DNA of 64,000 nucleotides from the NCBI RefSeq assembly GCF_002735705.1, contig NZ_PDZL01000011.1, positions 124,001-188,000 on the forward strand, in the 5' to 3' direction. A program made the translations under genes and the position numbers. This document shows, piece by piece, positions 27,690-37,167 of the stretch. The stretch's first letter is position 1, and the number at the start of each line of letters is the position of its first letter. The notes under the pieces are model-generated. The model worked only from the letters and a program-made list of their open reading frames with translations. It was not told the origin of the DNA and did no database searches. This stretch comes from Janthinobacterium sp. BJB426. GTDB taxonomy: Bacteria > Pseudomonadota > Gammaproteobacteria > Burkholderiales > Burkholderiaceae_D.

Positions 27690-28166
27690 ATGGATTTTCG
27701 TATTACGGGTTTGTCGCCCGAGCCTTTTCTGCCTTTTTTTTCCTTATCCGATGCCGAGTTGACCGCGCTCGGCATACGGCGCTATGTGGTCGACCAACAT
27801 CCCGGATTTCCTGACCGTATTACGCTGGTGGACGCCGAGCTGGGTGAGACCGTGCTGTTATTGAATCATGTGTGCCAACCCGCCATGACGCCCTACCGGG
27901 CTTGCCACGCCATTTTTGTGCGCGAGGGTGCCACGCAAGCGTACGATGCCGTCAATCAGGTGCCGGAATCGATGCGGTTGCGTTTATTGTCGCTGCGTGC
28001 CTATGCTGCCGATGGCATGATGCTCGATGCCGACGTGGTGGACGGCACCGCCATGGAAGCCGTCATTGCACGACTATTTGGCAATGCGGACGTCAGTTAT
28101 ATCCACGTTCACAATGCCAAGCGGGGCTGTTATGCGGGTCGCATCGACCGCATTGACCGCGCCTGA
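27690..28166 (+). CDS. DUF1203 domain-containing protein
   Basis: 158 residues from the ATG with GGAGAA 7 bases upstream. DUF1203 pattern: MDFRITGL start, GIRRYVVDQHPGFPDRITLVDAELGETVLLLNH, PYRACHAIFVREGA, and a C-terminal YIHVHNAKRGCYAGRIDR. Function is unknown for the family. No signal peptide or membrane segment is seen, so it is cytoplasmic. It lies 193 bases after ssb, beyond its terminator, so it has its own transcript, and ends 13 bases from the convergent lysozyme-inhibitor-like gene. Confidence 0.85.
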   Translation: MDFRITGLSPEPFLPFFSLSDAELTALGIRRYVVDQHPGFPDRITLVDAELGETVLLLNHVCQPAMTPYRACHAIFVREGATQAYDAVNQVPESMRLRLLSLRAYAADGMMLDADVVDGTAMEAVIARLFGNADVSYIHVHNAKRGCYAGRIDRIDRA

Positions 28167-28179
28167 TTTGCTCCCTTAT

Positions 28180-28596
28180 CTAATCGCGCAAGCCGATATC
28201 GAGCGTGTATGCCGCCACCGCATTCCTGCGCGCCGCGTTGCGCATCAGGTAGACCTGTACCGTGTACTCGCCATCGGCCGGCAGTTTTGCCTGGTAACTG
28301 TTGCCGCTGGTCGAGCCGATGAACAGGGCTTCGTCCTGGCCTGGCTGGCGGATGTTGAAGTAATTCGACGGTTGATTGGTTTTCAGCTTGACGCCGAGGC
28401 TCTGGCCCGCTTTGCCCGTGAGCGTGTATTCGGCCGTGGCGTAGCCCTTGATCTTGCCCTTGACCGTATGCGTGGCCTGGTTCGCCGTCAATGTCACGCT
28501 TTCCTTGTGGATGGGATCGGCGCTCCAGGCGGGCGTGGCGAAGACGAGTGCCGCCAGCAGCAGGCAGGCGTGGATGGGCAATGGACGATGCGGCAT
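28180..28596 (-). CDS. Periplasmic PliG-like (g-type lysozyme inhibitor-like) protein
   Basis: 138 residues. Signal peptide to about residue 25 (LLAALVFATPAWSA). The mature part is a single beta-sandwich with the pattern ATHTVKGKIKGYATAEYTL, NQPSNYFNIRQPG, and a C-terminal DGEYTVQVYLMRNAARRNAVAAYTLDI. E. coli PliG has the same GxIKGYDYDTYTFYAKKGQ and RVLQTRNDARKNKTKKYNVDI signatures (recalled from the family, not searched). Members protect peptidoglycan from host g-type lysozyme; here that is inference. GGGAA precedes the ATG. Downstream of the ABC/M1 gene on the same strand but behind its terminator. Confidence 0.6.
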   Translation of the reverse strand: MPHRPLPIHACLLLAALVFATPAWSADPIHKESVTLTANQATHTVKGKIKGYATAEYTLTGKAGQSLGVKLKTNQPSNYFNIRQPGQDEALFIGSTSGNSYQAKLPADGEYTVQVYLMRNAARRNAVAAYTLDIGLRD

Positions 28597-28660
28597 GCGG
28601 TTTTCCCTTTGACGTTGATGCCAGCACGGTTGCTGGCGCTTTCCATCTTACGCCAGGCAC

Positions 28661-28695
28661 AAAAAACGGCCGCGCACTCATCGAAGGCGCGGCCG
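28661..28695 (-). terminator. Terminator of the ABC permease/M1 peptidase gene
   Basis: CGGCCGCGC ... GCGCGGCCG 9-bp stem, followed on the minus strand by T6; 34 bases past the stop. Confidence 0.85.
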
Positions 28696-28728
28696 ATTTG
28701 CGTTGCATCAAGCGCGTTGATGCAAGCC

Positions 28729-31700
28729 TTATTGGGTACTGACTTCCTTGCGGTTATCGCGCGAGACCCGGTCGATCATCTTGTTGTACGGATCGACGCC
28801 CACTTCAAACGGTTTTTCCTTCACCGTAATCGTCACCACGGGGTCACTGCCCGACAACACGCGTTTGTCCGTGAACAGGACTTTTTCATCCTTTTCTTTG
28901 GCACCCGGCGCGCGCGCGAAGATGGCGATCTCTACCGGTTCGTCGTAGGCGCGCGGGCTTTCCTTGCCCTTGCCGTCCGACTCCAGCTTGGCCAGGTGCA
29001 GCTGCATCGTGACGTCCCACTGGCCATCCTTGCGCTGCACGGCTTTCGCTTGGGTCACGCGGTTATCGTAGAACACGATTTTCTCGAACAGGTCCGTGAT
29101 CAGGGCCTGCTTGTCCCGCGGCGCTTCGGCGCGGATGTAGGCCAGCAATTCCGATGCGGTGGTGAATGGCGCCTGCTGGTAGCCCTTGTCCTGCAGATAG
29201 CGTTTCAGGGCACGGTTCAAGGCGGCTTCACCGATTTCGTCGCGCAGGCGGTAAAACACCAGGCTGCCCTTGTTGTAGTGGATGTATTGCTGTCCCTCTA
29301 CGCGCGCCAGCGGCAATTCCTCGATGGCTTCGCCGCCGCGCCCGCTCAGGTAGCGGTCCAGTTCATAGCGCAGGAAGCGGCGCATCTTGTCGCGGCCGTA
29401 TTCCTTTTCCATCACCATCAGGGCCGAGTACTGCGCCAAGGACTCCATCAGCATGGTGGCGCCCTGCACGTTGGCGCCGATCACCTGATGGCCCCACCAC
29501 TGGTGCGCCATTTCATGCGTCGTGACGTAGAACACGTAGTCGATGTCCTCCTTGTCGCGCAGGTCGGCGATGAAGCCGATGCCTTCCGAATACGGAATCG
29601 TATTCGCAAACGACTGGGCGAAGCTCTGGTAGCCGGGGAACTCGAGGATGCGCACCTGCTTGTGCTGGTAAGGCGTGAACTCGGTGCTGTAATAGTCGAG
29701 CGACTTTTGCACGGAAGTGATCATGCGGTCCGTGTTGTAGCCGTGTTTCTTGTCGAAATAAATTTCGATCGGCAAGCCGTGCCATTCGCCTTTGTTGACT
29801 TCCCAGCGCGCCGACAGGTAGGCAAAGAACGGCAGCATCGGCTGGTCCATCTTGTAGCGGTAATAGCGGCGGCCATCCTTTTCCCAGCTGCCTTGCAGAT
29901 AGCCGGGCGCCAGGGCGATCTGCTCGCCGCTGGTGGACACCGTCGTGTCGAAATGGATCCAGTCGGCATCGCCGCCCAGCACCGTGTCGCCATACGCGGT
30001 AGCGTCTTCCAGCTTGGCCATGCGCTGCGGTTCGCCCAGTCCCCGCTTGCGGCGCTCATTGCGGTCCGTCAACTCCATCTCCTTGGCATAGCCGAAGTGC
30101 GGAAAATACGCCTGGTTGTTGAAGAAGCTGCCGTTCAGGTTGACCTGGTCCGCTGCGCCGCTGTTGGTGAAGCCCTGATGCGTGACGGCCACCGTGAAGT
30201 CGAGCGGCAGGGTGGCGCCGGGCGCCAGGGGCTGGGCCAGCTTGAGGATGCTGAAACCGAGCGCCTTGTCGTCGAGCGCTACCTTGTGCTCAGGCAAGTT
30301 CAACCAGTGCGTTTCCAGGTCTGGATTGAGCTGGATGCGCAGGGTATCGAGCGGCTGCGCCGTCTTGTTTTGCAGCACGTAGTGACCCTTGATCAAGACT
30401 TTACGTTGCTCAGGATAAATATCCACATTGGCCTGGACTTGCGTGATCTTCATCTGCGGCAAGTGCTGGTACTGTTTGTACAGTTTTTCGTAGCGCGCCT
30501 GCCTGTCCATGCCGATGTCCGAGGTCTCGTATTTGTTCAGCATGTTCGTGTTGTAGAAGATCCAGCCGCCGGTGCCTGCCCAGCACAGCAGCACCACGGC
30601 CAGCGCGGCGCCCGTACGGCCTTGCAGGCGTTGACGAGCCAGGCCCAGGCGTCTCCGCCAGCCGGTCGACAGGCCGCGTACCCAGAATGCCTGCGCCAGC
30701 ATGACAAGCGCCACGGTGAACAGGCTCCAGTACAGCGCAAACCAGGCCCAGCCCGTGAAGAAGTGGCCGTAGCCATTCATGTCCGAATACGGGATGGCCG
30801 GCGTGCCGCCAAAGGCGTACAGATTGTGTTCGAAGTGCAGCATGCCCAGCACGGCTTGCGCCACCATCAGCAGGATCACCAGCAGGTAGCCGATGAACTT
30901 GTTATTCGACAGCACTTGCAGGGTGAGGGCGCACAAGCTCATCAGCACGAAGAAGAGGGCGCCCAGCAGGGTGCCTTTCAGGTACAGCCCCAGTTCCACG
31001 GGCGCGCCGCCCTTGACGAGCTGGAAGCCGATGGCCGTGAGGACGCCCGCCAGCAGGTAGCCGGCGATGACGCCGACCAGGGCCGTGCATTTGGCCAGCA
31101 GTGGCACCCAATCGGGTACGGGCATGGCGTCGCTGACGTCGGCGATCCTCACTTGCCGTTCCTTGAAGATCAGTTCGCCCGCATAGAAGGTGACGATGAT
31201 GATCAGGAGGAAGCTGAAGCTGTTGCTGATCTGCTGCAACAGCAAATGCGTCATCGGATACACGGCCGTGCCATACATGTTCTTGCTGACATTGGCGGCG
31301 GCGATCAGGTTGATCATGCCGAACAGCAGCATGACGAGGAAGGGCAGGCTCTTGAAGACGCCGGCGGCGTCGAAGCGCAGGATTTGCCACCACTGGCGCC
31401 AGGCCGTCGCGGCCGTCAAGGTGGGGATGCTGCGCGGCAAGTCCCGCGGCGCCGTGACGGCGGGGGCGAGCGTTTCCGCCTTGTGCTTGCCGAACAGGCG
31501 CTTGCCCGTCCCCGTGCGTTGCGGCTTGAACAGGATCACGGTAGCGGTGAACAGCAGCGCCGTGATACCCAGCCACAGCAAGCGGTTGGCCAGCAGGAAG
31601 CCGGCAAACGGCGGCAGGCCCGCGTTCGCTTCGGCGGACGTGAAGTAGCGCGTCATGCGGCCCAGGGCGCGCATGCCGAACGGATCGAGCAGGACGGCGA

Positions 31701-32310
31701 TCCATTCGTTGTTGATGTCGCGCGTAAAGGCGCCAGCCGTGCCCCACAGCACGAAAAAGCCCAGCACGCCCACGTAGACCAGCATCATCGAGCGCGTGGT
31801 GGCCGCCAGCAGCATCAGCAGGGCGCCGATGAAGAGCAGGTTGGGAATCACCATCACGGCAAAGCTCCACGCATATGCCTGCAGCGAGAACGCGCCCACG
31901 CGCTGCGGATCGACCCAAGGCATGAGGGGGCCGAGCATGATGCCGAAGGCGATGCAGACGAAGATGGCCAGGCAGGCGAAAAAGCCGGCGGCGAAGCGGC
32001 CGAACAGGTAATCCCATTTACGCATGGGCGTGGCGAACAGCATGTCGGCCATGCCCACTTCGCTGTCGCGCAGCACGGCGCCGGCGATGAAGATGGTGAT
32101 GAGCAACATCGACAGCAGGCTGAACATCGTCAGCAACTGCGCCACCACGGTGGGCGCATTGCGGTTGATGTTGCCGATGGCGCCGCCGATCTGGATCGAA
32201 TCGCTGCTGCTGGCGCCAAAGGCCAGCAAGGCCAGGATGACGGCAAATACCCACAGCAGCGGCTGTTTCAGCTGGTAGCCGAGGTCAAACTTGAAAAATT
32301 CCTTCCACAT
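28729..32310 (-). CDS. ABC-2-type permease fused to an M1-family zinc aminopeptidase
   Basis: 1193 residues. Residues ~1-600 hold about a dozen membrane segments in two similar sets, each opening with a WxxFFxFDL-like or WWQILRFDAAGVFKSLPF-like stretch, as in ABC-2 permeases. A C-terminal M1 peptidase (~650-1150) carries HEMAHQWWGH (zinc HExxH, residues ~932-936) with the third ligand Glu 18 residues later in LMESLAQYSALM. The peptidase therefore follows the last membrane segment and should face the periplasm if the topology is standard. The ATG has AAGGAG 8 bases upstream. The ATPase gene lies 10 bases upstream, so the pair forms one transporter-peptidase unit. Databases hold similar fusions, but I know no assigned substrate. 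Confidence 0.9.
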   Translation of the reverse strand: MWKEFFKFDLGYQLKQPLLWVFAVILALLAFGASSSDSIQIGGAIGNINRNAPTVVAQLLTMFSLLSMLLITIFIAGAVLRDSEVGMADMLFATPMRKWDYLFGRFAAGFFACLAIFVCIAFGIMLGPLMPWVDPQRVGAFSLQAYAWSFAVMVIPNLLFIGALLMLLAATTRSMMLVYVGVLGFFVLWGTAGAFTRDINNEWIAVLLDPFGMRALGRMTRYFTSAEANAGLPPFAGFLLANRLLWLGITALLFTATVILFKPQRTGTGKRLFGKHKAETLAPAVTAPRDLPRSIPTLTAATAWRQWWQILRFDAAGVFKSLPFLVMLLFGMINLIAAANVSKNMYGTAVYPMTHLLLQQISNSFSFLLIIIVTFYAGELIFKERQVRIADVSDAMPVPDWVPLLAKCTALVGVIAGYLLAGVLTAIGFQLVKGGAPVELGLYLKGTLLGALFFVLMSLCALTLQVLSNNKFIGYLLVILLMVAQAVLGMLHFEHNLYAFGGTPAIPYSDMNGYGHFFTGWAWFALYWSLFTVALVMLAQAFWVRGLSTGWRRRLGLARQRLQGRTGAALAVVLLCWAGTGGWIFYNTNMLNKYETSDIGMDRQARYEKLYKQYQHLPQMKITQVQANVDIYPEQRKVLIKGHYVLQNKTAQPLDTLRIQLNPDLETHWLNLPEHKVALDDKALGFSILKLAQPLAPGATLPLDFTVAVTHQGFTNSGAADQVNLNGSFFNNQAYFPHFGYAKEMELTDRNERRKRGLGEPQRMAKLEDATAYGDTVLGGDADWIHFDTTVSTSGEQIALAPGYLQGSWEKDGRRYYRYKMDQPMLPFFAYLSARWEVNKGEWHGLPIEIYFDKKHGYNTDRMITSVQKSLDYYSTEFTPYQHKQVRILEFPGYQSFAQSFANTIPYSEGIGFIADLRDKEDIDYVFYVTTHEMAHQWWGHQVIGANVQGATMLMESLAQYSALMVMEKEYGRDKMRRFLRYELDRYLSGRGGEAIEELPLARVEGQQYIHYNKGSLVFYRLRDEIGEAALNRALKRYLQDKGYQQAPFTTASELLAYIRAEAPRDKQALITDLFEKIVFYDNRVTQAKAVQRKDGQWDVTMQLHLAKLESDGKGKESPRAYDEPVEIAIFARAPGAKEKDEKVLFTDKRVLSGSDPVVTITVKEKPFEVGVDPYNKMIDRVSRDNRKEVSTQ

Positions 32311-32320
32311 GGCGCGCTCC

Positions 32321-33238
32321 TTACGCCGCGACGGCGGACGGTGCCGCAGCGGGAACGGCGGCGCCGTTGCGGGCAGCGTTGCGCACGTGCAGGAAGTACA
32401 CGTCTTCCAGGTCAGGGGCGATCTGCACGAAGCCGCTGTCGGGCTGGCTGTCGGCATACACATTGATCTGCGGCTTGCCGCCCACCAGGCGCGTCGACAG
32501 CACATTGTGCGACTGCTGGTACTGCGCCAGCTCGTCCATGCCGACGCTGCGGCGCCACACCTTGCCGAGCAGCGTATCGATGGCCGCCTGCGGCTCGCCC
32601 TGCACCAGCACCTGCCCCTTGACGATCATGGCCATGCGCGGGCACAGGTCCGTCACGTCGTCGACGATGTGGGTCGACAGGATCACCACCACCTGCTCGC
32701 CGATCTTGGCAAGCAGATTCAGGAAACGATTGCGCTCGTCAGGGTCCAGGCCGGCGGTGGGCTCATCGACGATCACCAGGCGCGGCGCACCCAGCAGCGC
32801 CTGGGCGATGCCGAAGCGCTGGCGCATGCCGCCCGAATACGTGCCCAGGTTGCGCTTGCGCGCTTCCCACAGATTAGTTTGCTGCAACAACGCTTCCACG
32901 GCTTCCTTGCGCGGGCCCTTTTCCGTCAAGCCTTTGAGCACGGCAAAGTGGTTGAGCAGGGTTTCCGCGCTGACCTTCGGATACACGCCAAAATCCTGCG
33001 GCAGATAGCCGAGCTGGCGGCGCAAGCCGGCCTTGTCCTGCAGCACATCGACGCCATCGAAATGGATGCTGCCGCTATCGGGGTCTTGCAATGTCGCAAT
33101 GGTGCGCATCAGCGAAGACTTGCCCGCGCCATTCGGCCCCAGCAAGCCGAACATTCCGTTCGGAATGTCCAGGCTGACATTGTTGATGGCCTTGACGCCA
33201 TTGGCATAGGTTTTGTTCAGCTGTTTGATCTTTAGCAT
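32321..33238 (-). CDS. ABC transporter ATP-binding protein (partner of the permease/M1 fusion)
   Basis: 305 residues. Walker A is GPNGAGKSSL (~residues 36-45), the signature is YSGGMRQRFGIAQ, Walker B is LVIVDEPTAGLD and the H-loop is STHIVDD. The length and ~90-residue C-terminal extension fit the CcmA/DrrA-type exporter subfamily that pairs with ABC-2 permeases. GGAGAG lies 8 bases before the ATG. First gene of the two-gene operon, 10 bases before the fusion gene. The leader holds a GCCGGCAG/CTGCCGGC hairpin (33268-33291). Confidence 0.93.
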   Translation of the reverse strand: MLKIKQLNKTYANGVKAINNVSLDIPNGMFGLLGPNGAGKSSLMRTIATLQDPDSGSIHFDGVDVLQDKAGLRRQLGYLPQDFGVYPKVSAETLLNHFAVLKGLTEKGPRKEAVEALLQQTNLWEARKRNLGTYSGGMRQRFGIAQALLGAPRLVIVDEPTAGLDPDERNRFLNLLAKIGEQVVVILSTHIVDDVTDLCPRMAMIVKGQVLVQGEPQAAIDTLLGKVWRRSVGMDELAQYQQSHNVLSTRLVGGKPQINVYADSQPDSGFVQIAPDLEDVYFLHVRNAARNGAAVPAAAPSAVAA

Positions 33239-33267
33239 GCAGCACTCTCCAGGACGTGGGTCTAAAC

Positions 33268-33291
33268 GCCGGCAGATGCGTGCCTGCCGGC
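33268..33291 (-). promoter_or_regulatory. Hairpin in the leader of the ABC ATPase/M1 operon
   Basis: GCCGGCAG ATGCGTGC CTGCCGGC, an 8-bp perfect stem 30 bases upstream of the start codon, without T-run. Role unknown. Confidence 0.45.
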
Positions 33292-33495
33292 CTGTGGAAG
33301 GGGATCACCCTTGTTTTTATCAACCGCGATGGCGGATGTTACTTAAGAGTAATAATATATAAGCAACTGGCATGAAAAAATGGTTTTGTGACCAAGTGAG
33401 GAAATGCAGGCATGAAATGCAGGAGGGCGGGGATGAGTGACGCAATGCTACACTCGCCAGTTTCAGTGACGCCATGATGCGAAAAGGATGGGGAT

Positions 33496-34005
33496 ATGCC
33501 TGCAACGCCAGGAAACATGACTTTGCGCGCCGTTGCCCCGGGCGAAGAGGGGGCATTGGCGCAGCTGTTCCAGCTGTACTGTTATGACAATTCCGCCTGG
33601 AGCGGAGAAAGTGTGCTGGCCGATGGCCGCTACGACGTGTGCGACGCGGGGCTGGCCGAGTATGTGCATACGCCCGGGCATACGGCCAGCTGGATCGAGG
33701 TCGATGGCGAACTGGCTGGCTTTTTCCTCACGGAGCCTGGCATGGCGGGTGAATTGGCCGTGCAGGAGTTCAGCGACTTTTTTATCCTGAAGAAATACCG
33801 GCGCCGGGGCGTGGCGCTGGAAGTGGTGCGCAGGGTGCTGCTGGACAGCGCGCAGACGTGGCTGGTGGCGACGTTTCGCGACGATGCCGCTGCCTGCGCG
33901 TTCTGGCGCCACGCGTTTGCACGCCTGCCGTTTGCCAGGGGCGAGCCATACGACGATCCGGCCTTGCCGCAGTTCCAGCTGACCTTGCTGAAACCGGCGG
34001 CCTGA
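33496..34005 (+). CDS. GNAT-family N-acetyltransferase
   Basis: 169 residues. Transfers an acetyl group from acetyl-CoA to an unidentified amine. GNAT fold: beta strand WIEVDGELAGFFL, then EFSDFFILKKYRRRGVALEVVRRVL containing the acetyl-CoA-binding motif A (RRRGVA, residues ~96-103), then a C-terminal AACAFWRHAFARL. AAGGATGGGG precedes the ATG. It ends 6 bases from the stop of the convergent outer-membrane gene and is monocistronic. Confidence 0.88.
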   Translation: MPATPGNMTLRAVAPGEEGALAQLFQLYCYDNSAWSGESVLADGRYDVCDAGLAEYVHTPGHTASWIEVDGELAGFFLTEPGMAGELAVQEFSDFFILKKYRRRGVALEVVRRVLLDSAQTWLVATFRDDAAACAFWRHAFARLPFARGEPYDDPALPQFQLTLLKPAA

Positions 34006-34011
34006 GCGCGT

Positions 34012-34860
34012 TTAGAAGCGCACTTTCACATACGCCGACGGTCCTGTCAGGCGCACGTTCAAGTCCGCATCGCGTTCGCTATCGCGGTGCAGCTTGATTT
34101 TCGAGATGCCGTAATCGGCCACGAAACCGATATTGTTGAACGGAAACCATTCCACGCCGATATTGCCGCCGTAGATGTGGCCGTTGATGCGCCCGCCATT
34201 TTTTTTGATGCCCGATGCTTCCGCATACATGCGCAAGTCCGGTGTAAACGCGTGGCGCCAGCCCACTTCCAGCAGCGGCGCGAACGCGTGCTCGCCGATG
34301 GAATCGCGCGCCGTGGCCGTTTCGCCATTGACGATGCCGGTGGCCGTGCCGTTCAGGTTTGCATTGTAATAGGCCGCGCCCAGGCCGATGCCGAAAGTGT
34401 CGTTGCCGCTGCCCAGCCACCATCGGTACGACATCTTGGCCAGGTCCAGTTTCAGATCGGCATCTGCGCTGGCCGTGCCTGTCACGGGCTGGCCATTGAT
34501 GGTGGTCTGGCCGCTGAGAGTAGGAGTATAGGATTTGTCATAGCGGTAGTAGTCGAATGCCAGGCCGTGGCGGTCGCCGATCAGCAATTCGGCCTTGATG
34601 CGCGGAATGGTCGTATGCTTGGGATTCGATTCGGGCGCGTCGATGCGGCCAAACTGCGTGTCGGCGCCGATATTGATGCGCGGATCGGCGGAAAACGCCC
34701 CCACCGACAGACTGACACGGTCCAGTGCCGGCGACGGCTCGGCCCGCGCCGTGGCGCTCGCCGCGGCAATGCCCAGCACACCCAGCATCATGGCGCCGCG
34801 CATGGCGAGGTGGTGCGGGCGTGGTGGGGACAGGCGGGTGGACACGGACATGGCAGACAT
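34012..34860 (-). CDS. Outer-membrane beta-barrel protein, OmpW/opacity-like size
   Basis: 282 residues from the ATG with GAGGAG 9 bases upstream. The N-terminal ~40 residues act as a signal (MLGVLGIAAASATARA). The rest is alternating beta strands (HGLAFDYYRYDKSY, LGAAYYNANLNGTATG, GVEWFPFNNIGFVADYGISKIKL) ending in the C-terminal Phe (SAYVKVRF) recognised by the BAM complex. I cannot assign a family beyond a small barrel. Monocistronic; 225 bases of upstream region are shared with the divergent phosphoesterase. Confidence 0.8.
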   Translation of the reverse strand: MSAMSVSTRLSPPRPHHLAMRGAMMLGVLGIAAASATARAEPSPALDRVSLSVGAFSADPRINIGADTQFGRIDAPESNPKHTTIPRIKAELLIGDRHGLAFDYYRYDKSYTPTLSGQTTINGQPVTGTASADADLKLDLAKMSYRWWLGSGNDTFGIGLGAAYYNANLNGTATGIVNGETATARDSIGEHAFAPLLEVGWRHAFTPDLRMYAEASGIKKNGGRINGHIYGGNIGVEWFPFNNIGFVADYGISKIKLHRDSERDADLNVRLTGPSAYVKVRF

Positions 34861-35085
34861 GGGCAACTCCTCAAGATAAAGTGAAAACTGTCGCGACGCT
34901 TGGGCGGCCCACGCTGGGCAACAGTGCAATGAGGAAATGGTAGCAACTGTTACATTTAGATCACGTAGCCGCACGGCGCAAATTACCGTCGGATTTGTCC
35001 TACCGCGTGTAACGGCTGGTACATGCCGACATTGCCTGCGATGGGGAACGCGGGCAAAATGGTGTGCAACAGGAGGAGACACCGC

Positions 35086-35823
35086 ATGAGAATCGCCGCC
35101 ATTTCCGATATCCACGGCAACCTGGATGCGCTGGACGCCGTGCTGGCCGACATCGCCCGGCGTAATGTAGACGTGACCGTCAACCTGGGCGATATCGTTT
35201 CGGGCCATCTGCAGCCGCGCGCCACGGCGGCACGCCTGATGGGGCTCGATTTACCCACCATCCGCGGCAACCACGAGCGCCAGCTGCTGGGCGATCCGGT
35301 CCGCATGGGCGTGTCGGACGCCTACGCGCGCGCGCAACTGTTGCAGGAGCAACTAGCCTGGATCGCGGCGCTGCCCGCCACCTTGCGCCTGCGGCATGAC
35401 GTGCTGCTCGTGCACGGCACGCCCAGCAGCGACCTCGTATATTTCCTCGACAGCGTCACGCCGCAAGGCAGCCGCGCCGCCACGCCGCAGGAGGTAGCCG
35501 AACGCGCCGGGACAACGGACGCGGCCTTGATCCTGTGCGGCCACACGCACATGCCGCGGCAGGTGCGCCTGCCTGATGGGCGGCTGATCGTCAATCCGGG
35601 CAGCGTGGGTTTGCAGGCCTACGACGATGACCATGTGTACCCGCACCTGATGGAAAACGGCACGCCGCATGCGCGCTATGCCATCGCCGAACAGGGAGTG
35701 GACGGCGCCTGGACGGCGCAGCTGCACGCCGTGGAATATGACTGGGAAACAGCGGCCCGGCTGGCGCTGGCGAATGGGCGGCCCGACTGGGCCTTGCCCT
35801 TGCGCGCGGGCCGGGTCGGCTGA
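35086..35823 (+). CDS. YfcE/MJ0936-type metallophosphoesterase
   Basis: 245 residues. Calcineurin-like metal sites: SDIHGN (residues ~7-12), NLGDIVSG (~40), TIRGNHE (~65), LVHGTPS (~108), CGHTHMPR (~150) and VNPGSVG. It hydrolyses phosphomonoesters or diesters with two metal ions; the natural substrate is unknown. AGGAGGAGA sits 5 bases before the ATG, which fixes the start. It ends directly against the dctD stop codon (convergent). Confidence 0.9.
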   Translation: MRIAAISDIHGNLDALDAVLADIARRNVDVTVNLGDIVSGHLQPRATAARLMGLDLPTIRGNHERQLLGDPVRMGVSDAYARAQLLQEQLAWIAALPATLRLRHDVLLVHGTPSSDLVYFLDSVTPQGSRAATPQEVAERAGTTDAALILCGHTHMPRQVRLPDGRLIVNPGSVGLQAYDDDHVYPHLMENGTPHARYAIAEQGVDGAWTAQLHAVEYDWETAARLALANGRPDWALPLRAGRVG

Positions 35824-37167
35824 TCAGCGGAACTCTTCGGCCACCAGATTGTACTTCTGCATCTTGTGGTACAAGGTCTGCTTCGGCAAGCCGAGCACCG
35901 TGCTCACTTCGCTGACGTTGCCGGAATATGCGCGCAGTTCCTGTTCGATCAGGGCGCGTTCGAAGCCGTTGACCTGCTCCGCCAGCGACAGGGGGCTGGC
36001 CAGTCCGGCTGCCAGCAGGCTCGAGGCGCCACCGGCGATGCCCAGCACGAAGCGGTCGGCGATGTTGCGCAACTCGCGCACATTGCCGGGCCAGGAATGG
36101 GCCATCAGGTTGCGCATCTGCGCGCTGGAGACCACGGGCGCGGCGCGGTTGTAGCGGGCGGCGGCGGCCAGCACGAAGTGTTCGAACAGGATGGGAATAT
36201 CCTCGCGCCGTTCGCGCAACGGCGGCAGATGCAGCACGATCAGGTTCAGGCGGTAGTACAGGTCGCTGCGGAATTTCTGTTGCTGCGACAAGTCTTCCAG
36301 GTCCAGCTTGGCCGCTGCGATGACGCGCACGTCGACGGGCGTGGGCACGTTCGAGCCCAGGCGTTCGATATAGCGTTCCTGCAGCACGCGCAGCAATTTG
36401 ACTTGCAAGGACAGGGGCAGCGATTCGATTTCATCGAGGAAAAAAGTGCCTTGATCCGCGTGCTCGATCTTGCCCACTTGCCGCTTGGCCGCGCCCGTAA
36501 ACGCCCCCGGTTCGTGGCCGAAGACCTCGCTTTCAAATATGCTTTCGGGAATCGCGCCGCAGTTGACGGCGACGAAGTTGTGCTTGCGGCGGTGGCTGAA
36601 GTCGTGCAGGCAGCGCGCCACCATTTCCTTGCCGGTGCCCGTGTCGCCATAGATCAGCACGTCGGCCGGTTCGTCTGCAACGTCGAGGATCAGGCGCCGT
36701 ATGTCGCGCATTGCCACGGAATTACCCAGTAACCGCGATTCGATGCCGCCGCCGTCTTCCAGTTGCCGGCGCAAGCTGTGCACTTCCAGGGTCAGGCGCC
36801 GCGTTTCCAGCGCGCGCAGGATGACGTCGACCAGTTGCTCGGACGAATACGGCTTTTCGATGAAATCGTAGGCGCCCGTGCGCATGGCGTGCACGGCCAT
36901 CGTGATGTCGCCGTGGCCCGTGACGAGGATCACGGGCAGGTTGGCATCGAGTGTCTTGACCGCTTGCAGCAATTCCAGGCCGCTCATGCCGGGCAGGCGC
37001 ACGTCGCTGACCACGATGCCGGGAAAATCCGGCGTCAGCAGTTTATAGGCCAGCTCGGCCGAGTGAAACGCCAGCACGTCCAGGCCGGCCAGCTGTAGTG
37101 CCTGCTCGCTGCCCTCGCGTACGGTGGGGTCGTCCTCGACCAGCAAGACCTTCAAGCCGTCAAACAT
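35824..37167 (-). CDS. dctD: C4-dicarboxylate response regulator, sigma-54 activator (DctD-type)
   Basis: 447 residues. Receiver domain with phospho-acceptor Asp in VSDVRLPGM (~52), AAA+ domain with GDTGTGKE (~170), GAFTGA loop (~220) that contacts sigma-54, and a Fis-type C-terminal helix-turn-helix ([20 protein letters not shown]). It activates sigma-54 promoters when phosphorylated by DctB. The ATG has AGGAGG 8 bases upstream and lies inside the 3' end of dctB (8-base overlap). Assignment to dicarboxylates rests on the neighbouring DctB-type kinase and DctA-family symporter. Confidence 0.93.
   Translation of the reverse strand: MFDGLKVLLVEDDPTVREGSEQALQLAGLDVLAFHSAELAYKLLTPDFPGIVVSDVRLPGMSGLELLQAVKTLDANLPVILVTGHGDITMAVHAMRTGAYDFIEKPYSSEQLVDVILRALETRRLTLEVHSLRRQLEDGGGIESRLLGNSVAMRDIRRLILDVADEPADVLIYGDTGTGKEMVARCLHDFSHRRKHNFVAVNCGAIPESIFESEVFGHEPGAFTGAAKRQVGKIEHADQGTFFLDEIESLPLSLQVKLLRVLQERYIERLGSNVPTPVDVRVIAAAKLDLEDLSQQQKFRSDLYYRLNLIVLHLPPLRERREDIPILFEHFVLAAAARYNRAAPVVSSAQMRNLMAHSWPGNVRELRNIADRFVLGIAGGASSLLAAGLASPLSLAEQVNGFERALIEQELRAYSGNVSEVSTVLGLPKQTLYHKMQKYNLVAEEFR

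Noticed and set aside
28027..32466. Very long plus-strand open frame opposite the ABC permease/M1 gene
   Set aside because: The translation is composition-biased (His, Arg, Gln) and no domain is seen. The minus strand has intact helices and peptidase motifs.
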